NCBI RefSeq assembly: GCF_026625565.1
Contig: NZ_CP112998.1
Location: 6,174,501-6,238,500, forward strand
Reading direction: 5' to 3'
Length of the DNA: 64,000 nucleotides
Source of the DNA: Dyadobacter pollutisoli
GTDB taxonomy: Bacteria > Bacteroidota > Bacteroidia > Cytophagales > Spirosomataceae
Part shown: piece after piece, positions 6,704 through 15,720 of the stretch
Layout: each line of letters begins with the position of its first letter
Position numbering within the stretch: the first letter of the stretch is position 1
Notes under the pieces: generated by a model
The model's database searches: none
Told to the model about the DNA's origin: nothing
The model's input: the letters and a program-made list of their open reading frames with translations, nothing else
Made by a program: the position numbers and the translations under genes

Positions 6704-9559
6704 TTATATCTTCTCTTTCAGGAAATTGGCAGTATAATTATTCTCTAATTTGGTCATTTCTTCGGGTGTACCTGTAAATGTGAGATATCCTCCGCCATCA
6801 CCTCCCTCGGGTCCAAGGTCGATGATCCAGTCAGCACTTTTGATGATTTCCATGTTATGCTCAATGATGATCACGCTGTCGCCTTGCTCTACCAATGCAT
6901 TAATCGCTTTCAACAATTTTTTGATGTCATGAAAATGAAGGCCGGTAGTCGGTTCATCAAAAATAAAGAGCATCTTGCCTTTATTGGAAGAGCCTTTACC
7001 GAGGAATGACGCCAGTTTAACGCGCTGAGCCTCTCCTCCCGACAATGTGTTGGAAGATTGTCCAAGTCCCACATAACCAAGCCCTACCTCCTGCAACGGC
7101 ATCAGTTTATCGGCCAGCTTTGGTTCCGAAGGCCTGAAAAACGCAATGGCTTCGTCCACAGTCATATCGAGGATTTCCGCGACATCTTTCTCCTGGTAGC
7201 GTACCTCCTGAATTTCCTGTTTAAAGCGTTTTCCGTTGCAGCCTTCGCAAGTCAGGTAAATGTCCGCCATGAACTGCATCTCAATCTTCACCTGGCCTTC
7301 ACCCTGGCATACTTCACATCTTCCACCATCCACATTGAAGGAAAAATGGGAAGGTTTATATCCTCTGGCTTTTGACAATGGCAGATCGGCCATCATTTGT
7401 CTGATATAATCGTAAGCCTTGATGTAGGTAACAGGATTGGAGCGGGATGATTTTCCGATCGGGTTCTGGTCGATCATTTCAACAGTCTCAATGCGGTCTA
7501 TACTCCCCGCCAGCTCGTCAAAACGTCCTACTTCCTCGCTGAATTCGCCTTTCAAACGCATTAATGCAGGGTATAATATCTTTCGGATCAATGTGGATTT
7601 CCCCGATCCGCTGACACCAGTTACCACCGTGAGCGTATTTAAAGGGATTTTTACATCGAGTTCTTTCAAATTATTCTCTCTTGCGCCTTTGATTTCCAGG
7701 TGATGCAATGATTTTCTCCGGACAGAAGGAACAGGAATAGAATCATTTTCCAGAAGAAAATCCAGCGTATGTGATTTCACCGCGCTTTCCTGAAGATCGG
7801 TGTCGCGTAAGCTTTCAATGTCCTCCCAATTACCCTGAAAAACCACATGCCCGCCACCTGTACCCGCTTCGGGGCCAATGTCGATGATCTGGTCAGCGGC
7901 GTGCATGACTTCTTCTTCGTGTTCCACCACAATGACGGTGTTACCCAGGTCACGCAGCGATTCGAGAACACCTACCAGCCTTTGCGTATCTCTCGGGTGA
8001 AGCCCTATACTGGGTTCATCCAGAATGTACATAGAGCCCACAAGCGCACTTCCCAGCGAGGTAGCGAGCTTGATGCGCTGAAACTCTCCACCTGATAATG
8101 TACTGGTTAACCGATTCAGTGTCAGGTATCCAAGGCCGACCCGGTTCATATAATCCAGCCGTGTTTCAATTTCAGTCAATACCCGTTTCGCTATCTGCCG
8201 ATCATGTTCTCCGATTTCCACATTTTTGAAAAAAACAGAAACATCTTTGATTGGCATTAAAACCAGATCAGTAATGGAAACGCCGCCTACTTTGACGAAT
8301 GAAGCATCTTTCCGTAGTCTTGATCCACGACAATCCGGGCAGGTGGTGCGACCGCGAAACCGCGAAAGCATCACGCGGTACTGGATCTTGTGTGTCTGAG
8401 ATTCCAGTTCCGACACAAAATCATTAATACCCTGAAAATATTGATTACCGGTCCAGAGAAGTTCTTTTTGTTCCGGTGTAAGGTCCTTGTAAGGTCTGTG
8501 GATAGGGTAGTCGAACTTGATACCGTTGCGTACCAGGGGCACAAGCCACTCATTCATTTTCTCGGTCCGCCAGGGAGCGATGGCACCTTCATAAACAGAA
8601 AGGCTCTTATCGGGTATCACCAGGTCAGGATCAATTCCAAGCACCTTGCCAAAGCCTTCACACCTTTTACACGCTCCATAGGGATTGTTAAAGCTGAAAA
8701 GATTGACAGTAGGCTCTTCGAAGGTCATTCCGTCCAATTCAAATTTATCAGAGAAAACCCTTTTTTCTCCATTCACAACTTGAACGATACAAACGCCTTC
8801 GCCTTCAAAAAACGCAGTTTGAACTGAATCCGAAAGCCGGTATTGCGTATCCTCGTCGTCATGCTTGATTCCTGCACGGTCTATCAGAATAAATATCTGG
8901 TTGCCAGCCTGGGTATAGTGATCAGGTTTTTCCAGAACATCTTCAATGGATACCACCTCATCATTCAACACAATTCGGGTATATCCTTTGGAAAGCAGGA
9001 TCGTCAGTTCTTCCGTCTGCGAACGTCCTTCCCGGATCAGTAATGGCGCCAATATCATCACGCGTGCCCCTTCTTCATGGGCCAGCATAAAATTTACGAC
9101 ATCAGTAACCGAATCCTTCCGGACCAGGTCACCAGAAACAGGAGAATATGTATGTCCTATCCGCGCAAAAAGCAGTTTGAGATAATCGTAAATCTCCGTG
9201 GAGGTACCAACCGTTGACCGGGGGTTGCGGGTATTGACTTTCTGTTCAATGGCAATGGCGGGAGAAATGCCTTTGATATACTCCACCTCTGGTTTTTCCA
9301 TTCGGCCCAGAAACTGGCGTGCATAGCTGCTGAGGCTTTCCACATACATTCGCTGGCCTTCTGCGAACAATGTATCAAATGCCAGGGAAGATTTTCCCGA
9401 GCCCGATAACCCTGTAATGACCACCAGTTTGTTACGTGGGATCGCTACATCAATATTTTTAAGATTATTAACTCGGGCACCTTTGATCAGAATATATTGT
9501 CTCGGATCCAGATCGTCGAATTGGGCAGCCTCAATCCGGGGCACAGATAATTGCATCAT
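6704..9559 (-). CDS. uvrA: excinuclease ABC subunit UvrA
   Basis: UvrA recognises bulky DNA lesions and loads UvrB in nucleotide excision repair. The 951-residue protein has two ABC modules with Walker A GLSGSGKSS (50-58) and GVSGSGKST, ABC signatures TLSGGEFQR and TLSGGEAQR, and zinc-binding cysteine pairs (CKRCEGFG, CPDCRGSR; CEVCQGEG, CEGCNGKR). Nothing is missing and the length is standard. ATG 9559 is followed by a second ATG; either could be used. It is transcribed alone; the TA promoter starts right at its 3' end. Confidence 0.98.
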   Translation of the reverse strand: MMQLSVPRIEAAQFDDLDPRQYILIKGARVNNLKNIDVAIPRNKLVVITGLSGSGKSSLAFDTLFAEGQRMYVESLSSYARQFLGRMEKPEVEYIKGISPAIAIEQKVNTRNPRSTVGTSTEIYDYLKLLFARIGHTYSPVSGDLVRKDSVTDVVNFMLAHEEGARVMILAPLLIREGRSQTEELTILLSKGYTRIVLNDEVVSIEDVLEKPDHYTQAGNQIFILIDRAGIKHDDEDTQYRLSDSVQTAFFEGEGVCIVQVVNGEKRVFSDKFELDGMTFEEPTVNLFSFNNPYGACKRCEGFGKVLGIDPDLVIPDKSLSVYEGAIAPWRTEKMNEWLVPLVRNGIKFDYPIHRPYKDLTPEQKELLWTGNQYFQGINDFVSELESQTHKIQYRVMLSRFRGRTTCPDCRGSRLRKDASFVKVGGVSITDLVLMPIKDVSVFFKNVEIGEHDRQIAKRVLTEIETRLDYMNRVGLGYLTLNRLTSTLSGGEFQRIKLATSLGSALVGSMYILDEPSIGLHPRDTQRLVGVLESLRDLGNTVIVVEHEEEVMHAADQIIDIGPEAGTGGGHVVFQGNWEDIESLRDTDLQESAVKSHTLDFLLENDSIPVPSVRRKSLHHLEIKGARENNLKELDVKIPLNTLTVVTGVSGSGKSTLIRKILYPALMRLKGEFSEEVGRFDELAGSIDRIETVEMIDQNPIGKSSRSNPVTYIKAYDYIRQMMADLPLSKARGYKPSHFSFNVDGGRCEVCQGEGQVKIEMQFMADIYLTCEGCNGKRFKQEIQEVRYQEKDVAEILDMTVDEAIAFFRPSEPKLADKLMPLQEVGLGYVGLGQSSNTLSGGEAQRVKLASFLGKGSSNKGKMLFIFDEPTTGLHFHDIKKLLKAINALVEQGDSVIIIEHNMEIIKSADWIIDLGPEGGDGGGYLTFTGTPEEMTKLENNYTANFLKEKI

Positions 9560-9674
9560 AGAAGAAAATCAAATGGATATCCGGTACAAGTTTGGGTATG
9601 TACCGATCTCAATACTAACCAAAAGTTCAGTCATTTAGTTTGGCTTTTCAAAAGGGAATATGATCAGCCATTTG

Positions 9675-10463
9675 TCAAAGAATGATCGAGGAAGCTTTTA
9701 AAAAAGTCATTCCTTTTTCCTTTGCATTTTCAAAAATCGGATCAGCAAGATGTCCCCAGTTGGTAACGTCAGAAATACAGTCGGCTAGGACTGATACTTT
9801 GGGGACCAATGCAGGCGCATATTTCAGGATTTGATTGATACTGGTAGCAACACAATGCGAGCGGGCCTCCCCGGCAATCAGTACGCGGTCAAATGCTTCC
9901 AGTTCTGCCAAAAACGATTGATTCAGCTCTGTTTCCGGCGCATTGGCAACGGGTACCTGTGCCTTGAAAACACCAAAATGTTCCGTAAGCGGGTTCATTC
10001 CTTTCACAACAGCCTCGTAATCCCTGCCAGTGCGATGCGTCCAGGCAAGGAGCGCGTGAAGGATTGTGTCATCCAATGCCGCGCCCTTGGAACCTATCAG
10101 ACAATGTTCAGGCCAGATGAAATGCTTAAATTCACCTTCCGCTTCCAGCGTTTCAAGGTAGTGTAGCACATACTCCGGATGATATCTCGGCGTCCATTTG
10201 CCATCCTTCACAGCAGCAGTGGTGATCAGCGTAAATGGCGCAACGGTATTGCCGTTTCTATCTTCCCAAAATAATGGATGAGCAATGTCAAGGACGCGAT
10301 GTGTGTCCAGGGTCACGAAAATGCTACTTATTTTGTCTCCTTCGAGCGCAATAAGCCTGGCGATTCGCTCCACATCCTGCTCGGCGCCTGGTACAAAGAG
10401 CGCACCCGAGGGATCACAGAAATCAAACTGAGCGTCAATGATCAGCAATGCAGTATTTTTCAT
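9675..10463 (-). CDS. isochorismatase-family (nicotinamidase-like) amidohydrolase
   Basis: Cysteine hydrolases of this family cleave amides or vinyl ethers. The catalytic triad is visible: D10 (LLIIDAQFDF), K154 (AVVKGMNP) and C204 (RSHCVATS). The D53-x-H55 pair in TLDTHR, the WPEHC segment and GSKGAALD resemble nicotinamidase (PncA), but at 262 residues it is longer than a typical PncA and its C-terminal part is unusual, so the substrate is uncertain. It lies 30 bases downstream of the hypothetical gene 10494-11045 on the same strand, so they probably share a transcript. Confidence 0.88.
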   Translation of the reverse strand: MKNTALLIIDAQFDFCDPSGALFVPGAEQDVERIARLIALEGDKISSIFVTLDTHRVLDIAHPLFWEDRNGNTVAPFTLITTAAVKDGKWTPRYHPEYVLHYLETLEAEGEFKHFIWPEHCLIGSKGAALDDTILHALLAWTHRTGRDYEAVVKGMNPLTEHFGVFKAQVPVANAPETELNQSFLAELEAFDRVLIAGEARSHCVATSINQILKYAPALVPKVSVLADCISDVTNWGHLADPIFENAKEKGMTFLKASSIIL

Positions 10464-10493
10464 ATCAGCTATTAAACAGGGATCTTACGAATT

Positions 10494-11045
10494 TTACTCT
10501 TCCAGTTCCTGAGGAAGTTCCAGCTGGCGTGCATACATCCGGGAGGCCAGGCTGTATACCATTTTCAGCATGCGATTGGCGTCTTTGATATAATCCACGC
10601 GGTAATCTTCATCCAGCTTGTTGATACCGTTAATGATCGTCAGCGCCTTTTTGGCAATATACAATGCACAGGTATCGGCCCGGGAAGAGTACGTTCGGAG
10701 AATCTCGGGATACTGCTCCATAAATGTGTTCATCAGGAACAGGTTCAGTTCCAGGCCACCGATTTTATCTTTGGTCACCTTAACATGATAGGCAATGTCA
10801 CCGCTGAGGTTTCGGAGATCCATCAGTATCCAGCCCGGTGTGTTCTGGTTAAACTTCGAGGTACGAACAATCCTGCTCATGATCTCATCCCGTCGCTCCG
10901 GAATGGTTGCACTATCTTCAATTAATTCGAAATGAAGTCTGTCTGTCAGCGTTTTATCTTTGGTAATAAGCCTGAGTAACAGTTTATCCTTTTCTTTGGC
11001 AGGCATCTGGATAATCGCCTTTTTGAGCTGATCTGGTAAGGCCAT
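10494..11045 (-). CDS. hypothetical protein, helical
   Basis: I do not recognise this 183-residue protein. It has no signal peptide or membrane segment and is rich in Leu, Lys and Glu, consistent with an all-helical cytosolic protein. It begins MALPDQLKKAIIQMPAKEKDKL, reminiscent of small proteins that are conserved in Cytophagales but have no assigned role. It ends in Glu- and Leu-rich sequence (LELPQELEE). It is the first gene of a probable two-gene unit with the amidohydrolase downstream and is divergent from the membrane-protein gene at 11142. Confidence 0.75.
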   Translation of the reverse strand: MALPDQLKKAIIQMPAKEKDKLLLRLITKDKTLTDRLHFELIEDSATIPERRDEIMSRIVRTSKFNQNTPGWILMDLRNLSGDIAYHVKVTKDKIGGLELNLFLMNTFMEQYPEILRTYSSRADTCALYIAKKALTIINGINKLDEDYRVDYIKDANRMLKMVYSLASRMYARQLELPQELEE

Positions 11046-11049
11046 TAAT

Positions 11050-11115
11050 ATGCATTTAGTAACTTTAATTTAGAATCCCGGATTAGGGATGTAACTTTAT
11101 GAGTCGTAAATGCAT
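11050..11115. promoter_or_regulatory. repeats in a divergent intergenic region
   Basis: Between two divergent genes (starts 11045 and 11142) lies a 9-base perfect inverted repeat, ATGCATTTA (11050-11058) and TAAATGCAT (11107-11115), and a direct repeat GTAACTTTA (11059-11067 and 11091-11099). Each direct repeat contains TAACTTTA, one base off the TAnnTTTG box. The arrangement could be an operator pair or two weak promoters. Confidence 0.3.
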
Positions 11116-11141
11116 AAAGTTTTTTGACAAAAATATCAGAT

Positions 11142-12443
11142 ATGGGTAAATATCTCTCAATCAGTTTAAGCATTGCCATTTTTTTAATTTTCGGATTTAC
11201 ACTTCTGCATAATGCGCTCAATGCCCCTTCGTTTGACGATTACGACACGACACTAAACTTCATCAGGCGTTTTTATTACGAAAATTTTGGATTTGGCATC
11301 AGGCGCGACATCTTGCTAAGCAGGCACAATGAACATCGCATATTGTTTTCCAAATCAACAGCTGCACTCTACTATTATTTATTCCATGAGATCAATTTTA
11401 CGAATCTTGTCGTTTTTCAAAACGTCTTCCTTGTCGGTTTCTTCGCATTGATCATGGCCACCATGAAAGAGAAAGGGCTGCTTTCTGCTGAAACGCTACT
11501 ATGGGCAGCGGTTTTTCTTAGTAGTCTGGCTTTCTGGCAGGTTACCTTTTATTATTGGGGAGGAATTCAACATTATACGGTGTTTTTCTTCTCCTTTCTC
11601 AGCCTGTTTTTGCTCAATAAGGCTAGCCGGCTCAATGAAGCAACATTTTTAATAGCATTACTCGCAGTAATTATTGCAGTTTTATCTTTTGGAAACGGGT
11701 TTATCACGCTTTTTCTTGGTGCCTTCCTGCTATTTGCGCAAAAGAAATGGTCTTTGTTAATCGTATGGGGATCAATCGCTTTGGGGCTTTTGCTGATCAC
11801 TTTTTTACCGTTGCCCCCATCCGTTCATACAGCGTCAGGGGTCGCTTTTAATGCCCAATGGATGGCACGTTTATTGCTAACGTTCCTCGGAAGTTTTTTT
11901 TATGTCAATCCGTCGTCAGGTCAGCATATTAACATCATTTTATGCATGTGTATCGGCCTGTTTGTTTTACTGTGCTGGATATGGTTATTTTTGAAAGGCT
12001 ACGCTTTCCGGAATCCTTTGCTGTATTGCATGCTTTCAATGCCCATACTGACGGGAATAATTATATCCATTTCAAGGTTTGAGTCAAAGGCTGCGGGAGG
12101 TATCGCGCCGCGCTACATGTTTTTTTCAGCCACGATTCCAGTATTGCTTGTGTTGATCTTTATGGAAATTAAAATCCTGAAAAAAGAACATTTGAAATAC
12201 ATGGGTTTTCTGGGAGTGCTGCTTTGGGGAATAGTGTTTTTTAACAACTATAAAGCGCTGGTGAAGTCCAATGAGCAAATTGTGACGACATTAAACAATT
12301 GGGAGAAAGACCATACAACCCCATTGATCTACTACCAGGAGGCCGAGGAATTTTCGGAGATCCTAAACTGGGCCGTTACTGCGCATGTGATCAGTATTCC
12401 GGACGCTGGCAAAAATTTTACGGAAGAATCTGAACGAAAGTGA
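11142..12443 (+). CDS. polytopic inner-membrane protein, probably surface-glycan related
   Basis: This protein of about 433 residues has roughly ten hydrophobic segments separated by short loops. An early periplasmic-type loop contains SFDDYDTTLNF and SRHNEHR; acidic residues after the first helix are typical of GT-C-fold glycosyltransferases and related membrane proteins that use lipid-linked sugars, but no exact family can be assigned. I chose ATG 11142 (MGKYLSIS) over an upstream TTG at 11124. A GT2 glycosyltransferase and a DUF5672 protein follow on the same strand, supporting a role in surface polysaccharide or glycolipid synthesis. Confidence 0.75.
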   Translation: MGKYLSISLSIAIFLIFGFTLLHNALNAPSFDDYDTTLNFIRRFYYENFGFGIRRDILLSRHNEHRILFSKSTAALYYYLFHEINFTNLVVFQNVFLVGFFALIMATMKEKGLLSAETLLWAAVFLSSLAFWQVTFYYWGGIQHYTVFFFSFLSLFLLNKASRLNEATFLIALLAVIIAVLSFGNGFITLFLGAFLLFAQKKWSLLIVWGSIALGLLLITFLPLPPSVHTASGVAFNAQWMARLLLTFLGSFFYVNPSSGQHINIILCMCIGLFVLLCWIWLFLKGYAFRNPLLYCMLSMPILTGIIISISRFESKAAGGIAPRYMFFSATIPVLLVLIFMEIKILKKEHLKYMGFLGVLLWGIVFFNNYKALVKSNEQIVTTLNNWEKDHTTPLIYYQEAEEFSEILNWAVTAHVISIPDAGKNFTEESERK

Positions 12444-12451
12444 TATTACGG

Positions 12452-12482
12452 TTTGGGTATAGGAGGCATTACCGTTAATTTG
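12452..12482 (+). promoter_or_regulatory. possible promoter for the GT2 gene
   Basis: TTTG (12452-12455), 19 bases, then TTAATTTG (12475-12482), one mismatch from TAnnTTTG. It lies in the 72-base gap before the ATG at 12516. Confidence 0.4.
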
Positions 12483-12515
12483 CGACATTTTTAATTTAAC
12501 TCTATATACACATTT

Positions 12516-13493
12516 ATGGTTTCAGTAGCTATGTGCACTTACAACGGAGCAAAGTATTTGCTCGCACAGTTGAAGAGCATTGCTGATCAGACAGTTTCAG
12601 TTGATGAGTTGGTGGTGTGTGATGACAGGTCGAAGGATAATTCCATTGAAATCATAAAGTCTTTTGCACTTACAAGCAAATTTCCTGTTCATATCCATGT
12701 GAACGAAAAGAACCTGGGTTCAACCAAAAATTTTGAAAAATGCCTGTCTTTATGCAAGGGAGACATCATTATTCTTTGCGACCAGGACGATGAATGGAGG
12801 AGAGATAAGGTACAGAGGCAGGTTGCCTATCTCAATGCCAACCCGGGAATTGACGCTGTTTTCAGTAATGCAGTCATGATCGACGATGATTCAAACCCTA
12901 CCGGGCGCACGATCTGGGAGGAAATTGAATTTGACGAAAGAGGACAAAGCATCTGGAAAAACGGCAAACCACATGAGATCCTTTTTAATGGTTTCGTTGT
13001 AACAGGTGCTACATTGGCGATTAGGAAATCGTGCCTGGAAAGGCTCATGCCTTTCCCTACCCACGTTCCAGACCTGATCCACGACGCCTGGATAGCAGTT
13101 GTTTTAAGTCTTCAGAACAAAATTGATTTTATAGTTGATCCGCTGATTTCGTATCGGATACATTCCAGCCAGCAAGTTGGCTTTGGAAGCAAAATTGAAA
13201 AAGTGCATCTGAAAGACCGGTTTCTACGTGACCGCCAGCAGAAATTGATCCCTCTGGAAGAAAAAGCCAACAAATTACATGAACTTTATCTGCTGCTGAG
13301 AGCGATACCTTTTGTACCGCGCGAAAAACTGATCAAGCTGTATTTGTCTCAAAAGCACTTTTACCGGAGAGCATCACTTCCCGAAAACCGTTACAAAAGG
13401 TTAACGCCCATTGTAAGCCAACTGGTGAGAGGTTACTACAAATTCAGCAGCAAAGACTGGTGGTTACCGGCGATCGGAGATTTATTAGAATAA
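12516..13493 (+). CDS. family 2 glycosyltransferase
   Basis: A 325-residue GT-A enzyme. The start MVSVAMCTYNGAKYLLAQLKS is the classic nucleotide-sugar-binding beginning; CDD (35-37) and DQDD (89-92) are the acidic motifs that bind the nucleotide and metal; the segment with FNGFVVTGATLAIRKS fits the acceptor-binding part. There is no membrane segment, so it acts on the cytosolic side. It resembles rhamnosyl- or similar transferases of O-antigen and exopolysaccharide clusters. It is followed 15 bases later by the DUF5672 gene, so they are probably translated from one message. Confidence 0.92.
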   Translation: MVSVAMCTYNGAKYLLAQLKSIADQTVSVDELVVCDDRSKDNSIEIIKSFALTSKFPVHIHVNEKNLGSTKNFEKCLSLCKGDIIILCDQDDEWRRDKVQRQVAYLNANPGIDAVFSNAVMIDDDSNPTGRTIWEEIEFDERGQSIWKNGKPHEILFNGFVVTGATLAIRKSCLERLMPFPTHVPDLIHDAWIAVVLSLQNKIDFIVDPLISYRIHSSQQVGFGSKIEKVHLKDRFLRDRQQKLIPLEEKANKLHELYLLLRAIPFVPREKLIKLYLSQKHFYRRASLPENRYKRLTPIVSQLVRGYYKFSSKDWWLPAIGDLLE

Positions 13494-13508
13494 TTAATCA
13501 GCTTAAGT

Positions 13509-14267
13509 GTGAAAGTTACAGCAAGGGAGCCTGCGGTAGCCGTTGTAATTCCCGTATACCAGTCCAGTTTGACAGCAGGCGAACAGCTCTCGCTGAAACA
13601 GTGCATGACCGTGCTATCGGGTTACCCGGTAAAAATTGTAAAACCGCGCAGCCTGGATCTGTCAGAAATAAAAGCGGCATATCCCACCATTGAATTGATC
13701 TCATTCGATGATCATCAGTTCGCAGGTATCGATGCCTACAACCAGTTACTGATCTCCATTGATTTTTATAAGGTATTCCTCGCTTACGAATACATTCTCA
13801 TTTATCAGCTCGACGCATTTGTGTTTCGCGATGAGCTACGCGAATGGTGCCGCAAAGGTTATGACTACATGGGCGCGCCATCCCTGCATCAGCCGGAATT
13901 TGACATATTAAGTGCCGACTCGAAGGATATTTATGCCAAAGCATTGTCCAGCAGACGCATTGTTTTGAATGGCGGCCTGTCACTTCGCCGCATTCCCGCA
14001 CTCATCCGTTATCTGAAAATCTACAATTTTTTCTACACGTCCTGGAAGGGGAATGAGGACATGCTTTTTTCTCAGGAAGCAACGCGCCTTTATCCCATGA
14101 AATTATTTTTGAAACTTCCTACCTGGCACGAAGCACTCCGTTTCTCCTTCGAAAAAAGCCCGGCCGCTACCTACGAACTGACGGGACATCAACTACCCTT
14201 TGCCTGCCACGCCTGGGAGCGCTACGATCCGGGTTTTTGGGCTAAATTTATTCCTGTAAATCAGTGA
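13509..14267 (+). CDS. DUF5672 protein, probable glycosyltransferase
   Basis: The 252-residue protein matches what I know of DUF5672: VAVVIPVYQ at the N-terminus, YILIYQLDAFVF (a DxD-like Asp), GYDYMGAPSLHQ, LNGGLSLRR, GNEDMLFSQEA and a C-terminal PFACHAWERYD. These features are those of GT-A-like enzymes in glycan loci. The start is GTG at 13509, 15 bases after the GT2 stop; no ATG lies near. It is probably the last gene of this group; a weak 7-base hairpin (14273-14279 with 14293-14299) follows. Confidence 0.82.
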   Translation: MKVTAREPAVAVVIPVYQSSLTAGEQLSLKQCMTVLSGYPVKIVKPRSLDLSEIKAAYPTIELISFDDHQFAGIDAYNQLLISIDFYKVFLAYEYILIYQLDAFVFRDELREWCRKGYDYMGAPSLHQPEFDILSADSKDIYAKALSSRRIVLNGGLSLRRIPALIRYLKIYNFFYTSWKGNEDMLFSQEATRLYPMKLFLKLPTWHEALRFSFEKSPAATYELTGHQLPFACHAWERYDPGFWAKFIPVNQ

Positions 14268-14354
14268 GATACATAGTTTAACAATTTTTAACAAACTATC
14301 AGGATTGTTCGCGCGTTCTTGCAATTGTTTATCTAAAATTAACATTTGAAAGTC

Positions 14355-15599
14355 ATGAATTTTAAGTTGCTAACGGCATTATTATGTGCCTTTGTATTGG
14401 CATTGGATGCCAGCTTCGGACAAATTACTGATAATCCCAAAGTATTGGAGCAGTCTCAGCCTGATGTTAAAATCAAAAAAGTAGAGCTGACGGACAAATA
14501 CACCATCATTTACCTGCAATTTGAGGAAAAAGCCTCAAACCAGACCGTGCCAAAAGGGTTTCCATTTCTTCAGAGACCCGATCAGAAACTACAACAGCAG
14601 CAAAGCGCGGGCGAGATTTGGCTTGATCCGGAGACAAGGTTATACAAGCCGGGTGAAATTGATAAAAAATTCAAACTGATCAGAACGGAAAATATCCCCA
14701 CGGAAACAAGGAAGCAGATTAATGAAGGAGAAAAAGTAGATTTCGTAGCCTACTTCGAGAGGCTTACGCCAGGCATTGAAGAGTTTGACTTTTATGAAGG
14801 ACGTAGTTCAAAAGGGTACCATTCCTGGAACTTCTATGGCGTTCGTATCAAGAATCCTTTGAAAAAACAAGCTAATGATACAGCAAAATCAACGGCAAAA
14901 GCGCAAGTACCAGTTAAAAAGCCAGTTGAAAAACCCGCTCCGAAACAACCGGAACAGCCCTTGGCGGATAGTACTGATGCAAAAGTCGCCGGTATTGCAG
15001 TTATGAAGGGGACGATTTATAACTCTAAAACGAAGAAGCCAATATCGGGACAAATCTCTTATGTAGAAAAAGGGGATTCGCTACAGATCAAATCCTCGTC
15101 CGGTAAGTACCGCATCGGCATTGACCCAGCCGAGAAGTATGATTTCCGCATTGTCGCCAAAGGATTTTACGGGACCACATTTCCTTTGGTACCCGCGGAT
15201 TCGGCAGGTCAAAGCGCATTCGATCAGGATTTTTATTTGACACCATTGACGGTTGGAGAAACGATCGTACTGCCCAATATTTATTTTGCGACGTCACAAT
15301 ACACACTTCTGGCCGAATCCTACGCCGAATTGGACAGGCTGGTAGATATGATGCGCGAAAATCCGGATATACAAATCCGGGTTGAAGGACATACAGACAA
15401 TGTGGGAGATTTTGACAAAAACCTGGAATTGTCGAGAAAAAGAGCAGAATCCGTGCAAACATATCTCGTCGAAAAAGGAATAGACACCAGCAGGATTGAA
15501 GCAAAGGGATATGGAGGCACACGGCCAATAGGGAAGGGTAATTCTGCGGAGGCGCACCAGAAAAACCGCAGGGTCGAATTCGTGATTACGCAAGCTTGA
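14355..15599 (+). CDS. OmpA-family outer-membrane protein
   Basis: A Sec signal peptide (MNFKLLTALLCAFVLALDASFG) leads into a domain of unknown type (about 20-170), a Lys/Pro/Ala-rich linker (about 175-215), a carboxypeptidase-like or PEGA-like beta domain (about 220-300, GTIYNSKTKKPISGQI) and a C-terminal OmpA peptidoglycan-binding domain (about 305-414; IYFATSQYTLL, VEGHTDNVGD, NLELSRKRAESV, NRRVEFVI). The OmpA domain tethers the outer membrane to peptidoglycan. There is no N-terminal barrel, so it is a periplasmic or lipid-associated member. ATG 14355 was chosen over TTG 14346. A repeat hairpin follows the stop. Confidence 0.88.
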   Translation: MNFKLLTALLCAFVLALDASFGQITDNPKVLEQSQPDVKIKKVELTDKYTIIYLQFEEKASNQTVPKGFPFLQRPDQKLQQQQSAGEIWLDPETRLYKPGEIDKKFKLIRTENIPTETRKQINEGEKVDFVAYFERLTPGIEEFDFYEGRSSKGYHSWNFYGVRIKNPLKKQANDTAKSTAKAQVPVKKPVEKPAPKQPEQPLADSTDAKVAGIAVMKGTIYNSKTKKPISGQISYVEKGDSLQIKSSSGKYRIGIDPAEKYDFRIVAKGFYGTTFPLVPADSAGQSAFDQDFYLTPLTVGETIVLPNIYFATSQYTLLAESYAELDRLVDMMRENPDIQIRVEGHTDNVGDFDKNLELSRKRAESVQTYLVEKGIDTSRIEAKGYGGTRPIGKGNSAEAHQKNRRVEFVITQA

Positions 15600-15630
15600 C
15601 CTTTGTCATCCTGAGCGAACCCCTTTGTCT

Positions 15631-15689
15631 CACTGAGCGCAGTCGAAGTGTTTTTGCAGTGTGCATGTGCACTTCGACTCCGCTCAGTG
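15631..15689. repeat. REP-like palindromic repeat between convergent genes
   Basis: Two 20-base arms (15631-15650 and 15670-15689, CACTGAGCGCAGTCGAAGTG) are inverted with one mismatch and a 19-base loop. Just upstream, GTCATCCTGAGCGAA (15605-15619) is a partial copy of the same type. Elements with this CTGAGC-GTCGAAG core are familiar as dispersed non-coding repeats in Bacteroidota genomes. It sits between ompA-like and tpiA stops and probably also works as a terminator. Confidence 0.75.
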
Positions 15690-15720
15690 TGGTAAAGGTA
15701 AGGCGCTTATTGTCAATAAT

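Noticed and set aside
8390..8827. Long plus-strand frames inside uvrA
   Set aside because: Antisense shadows of a well-conserved gene.
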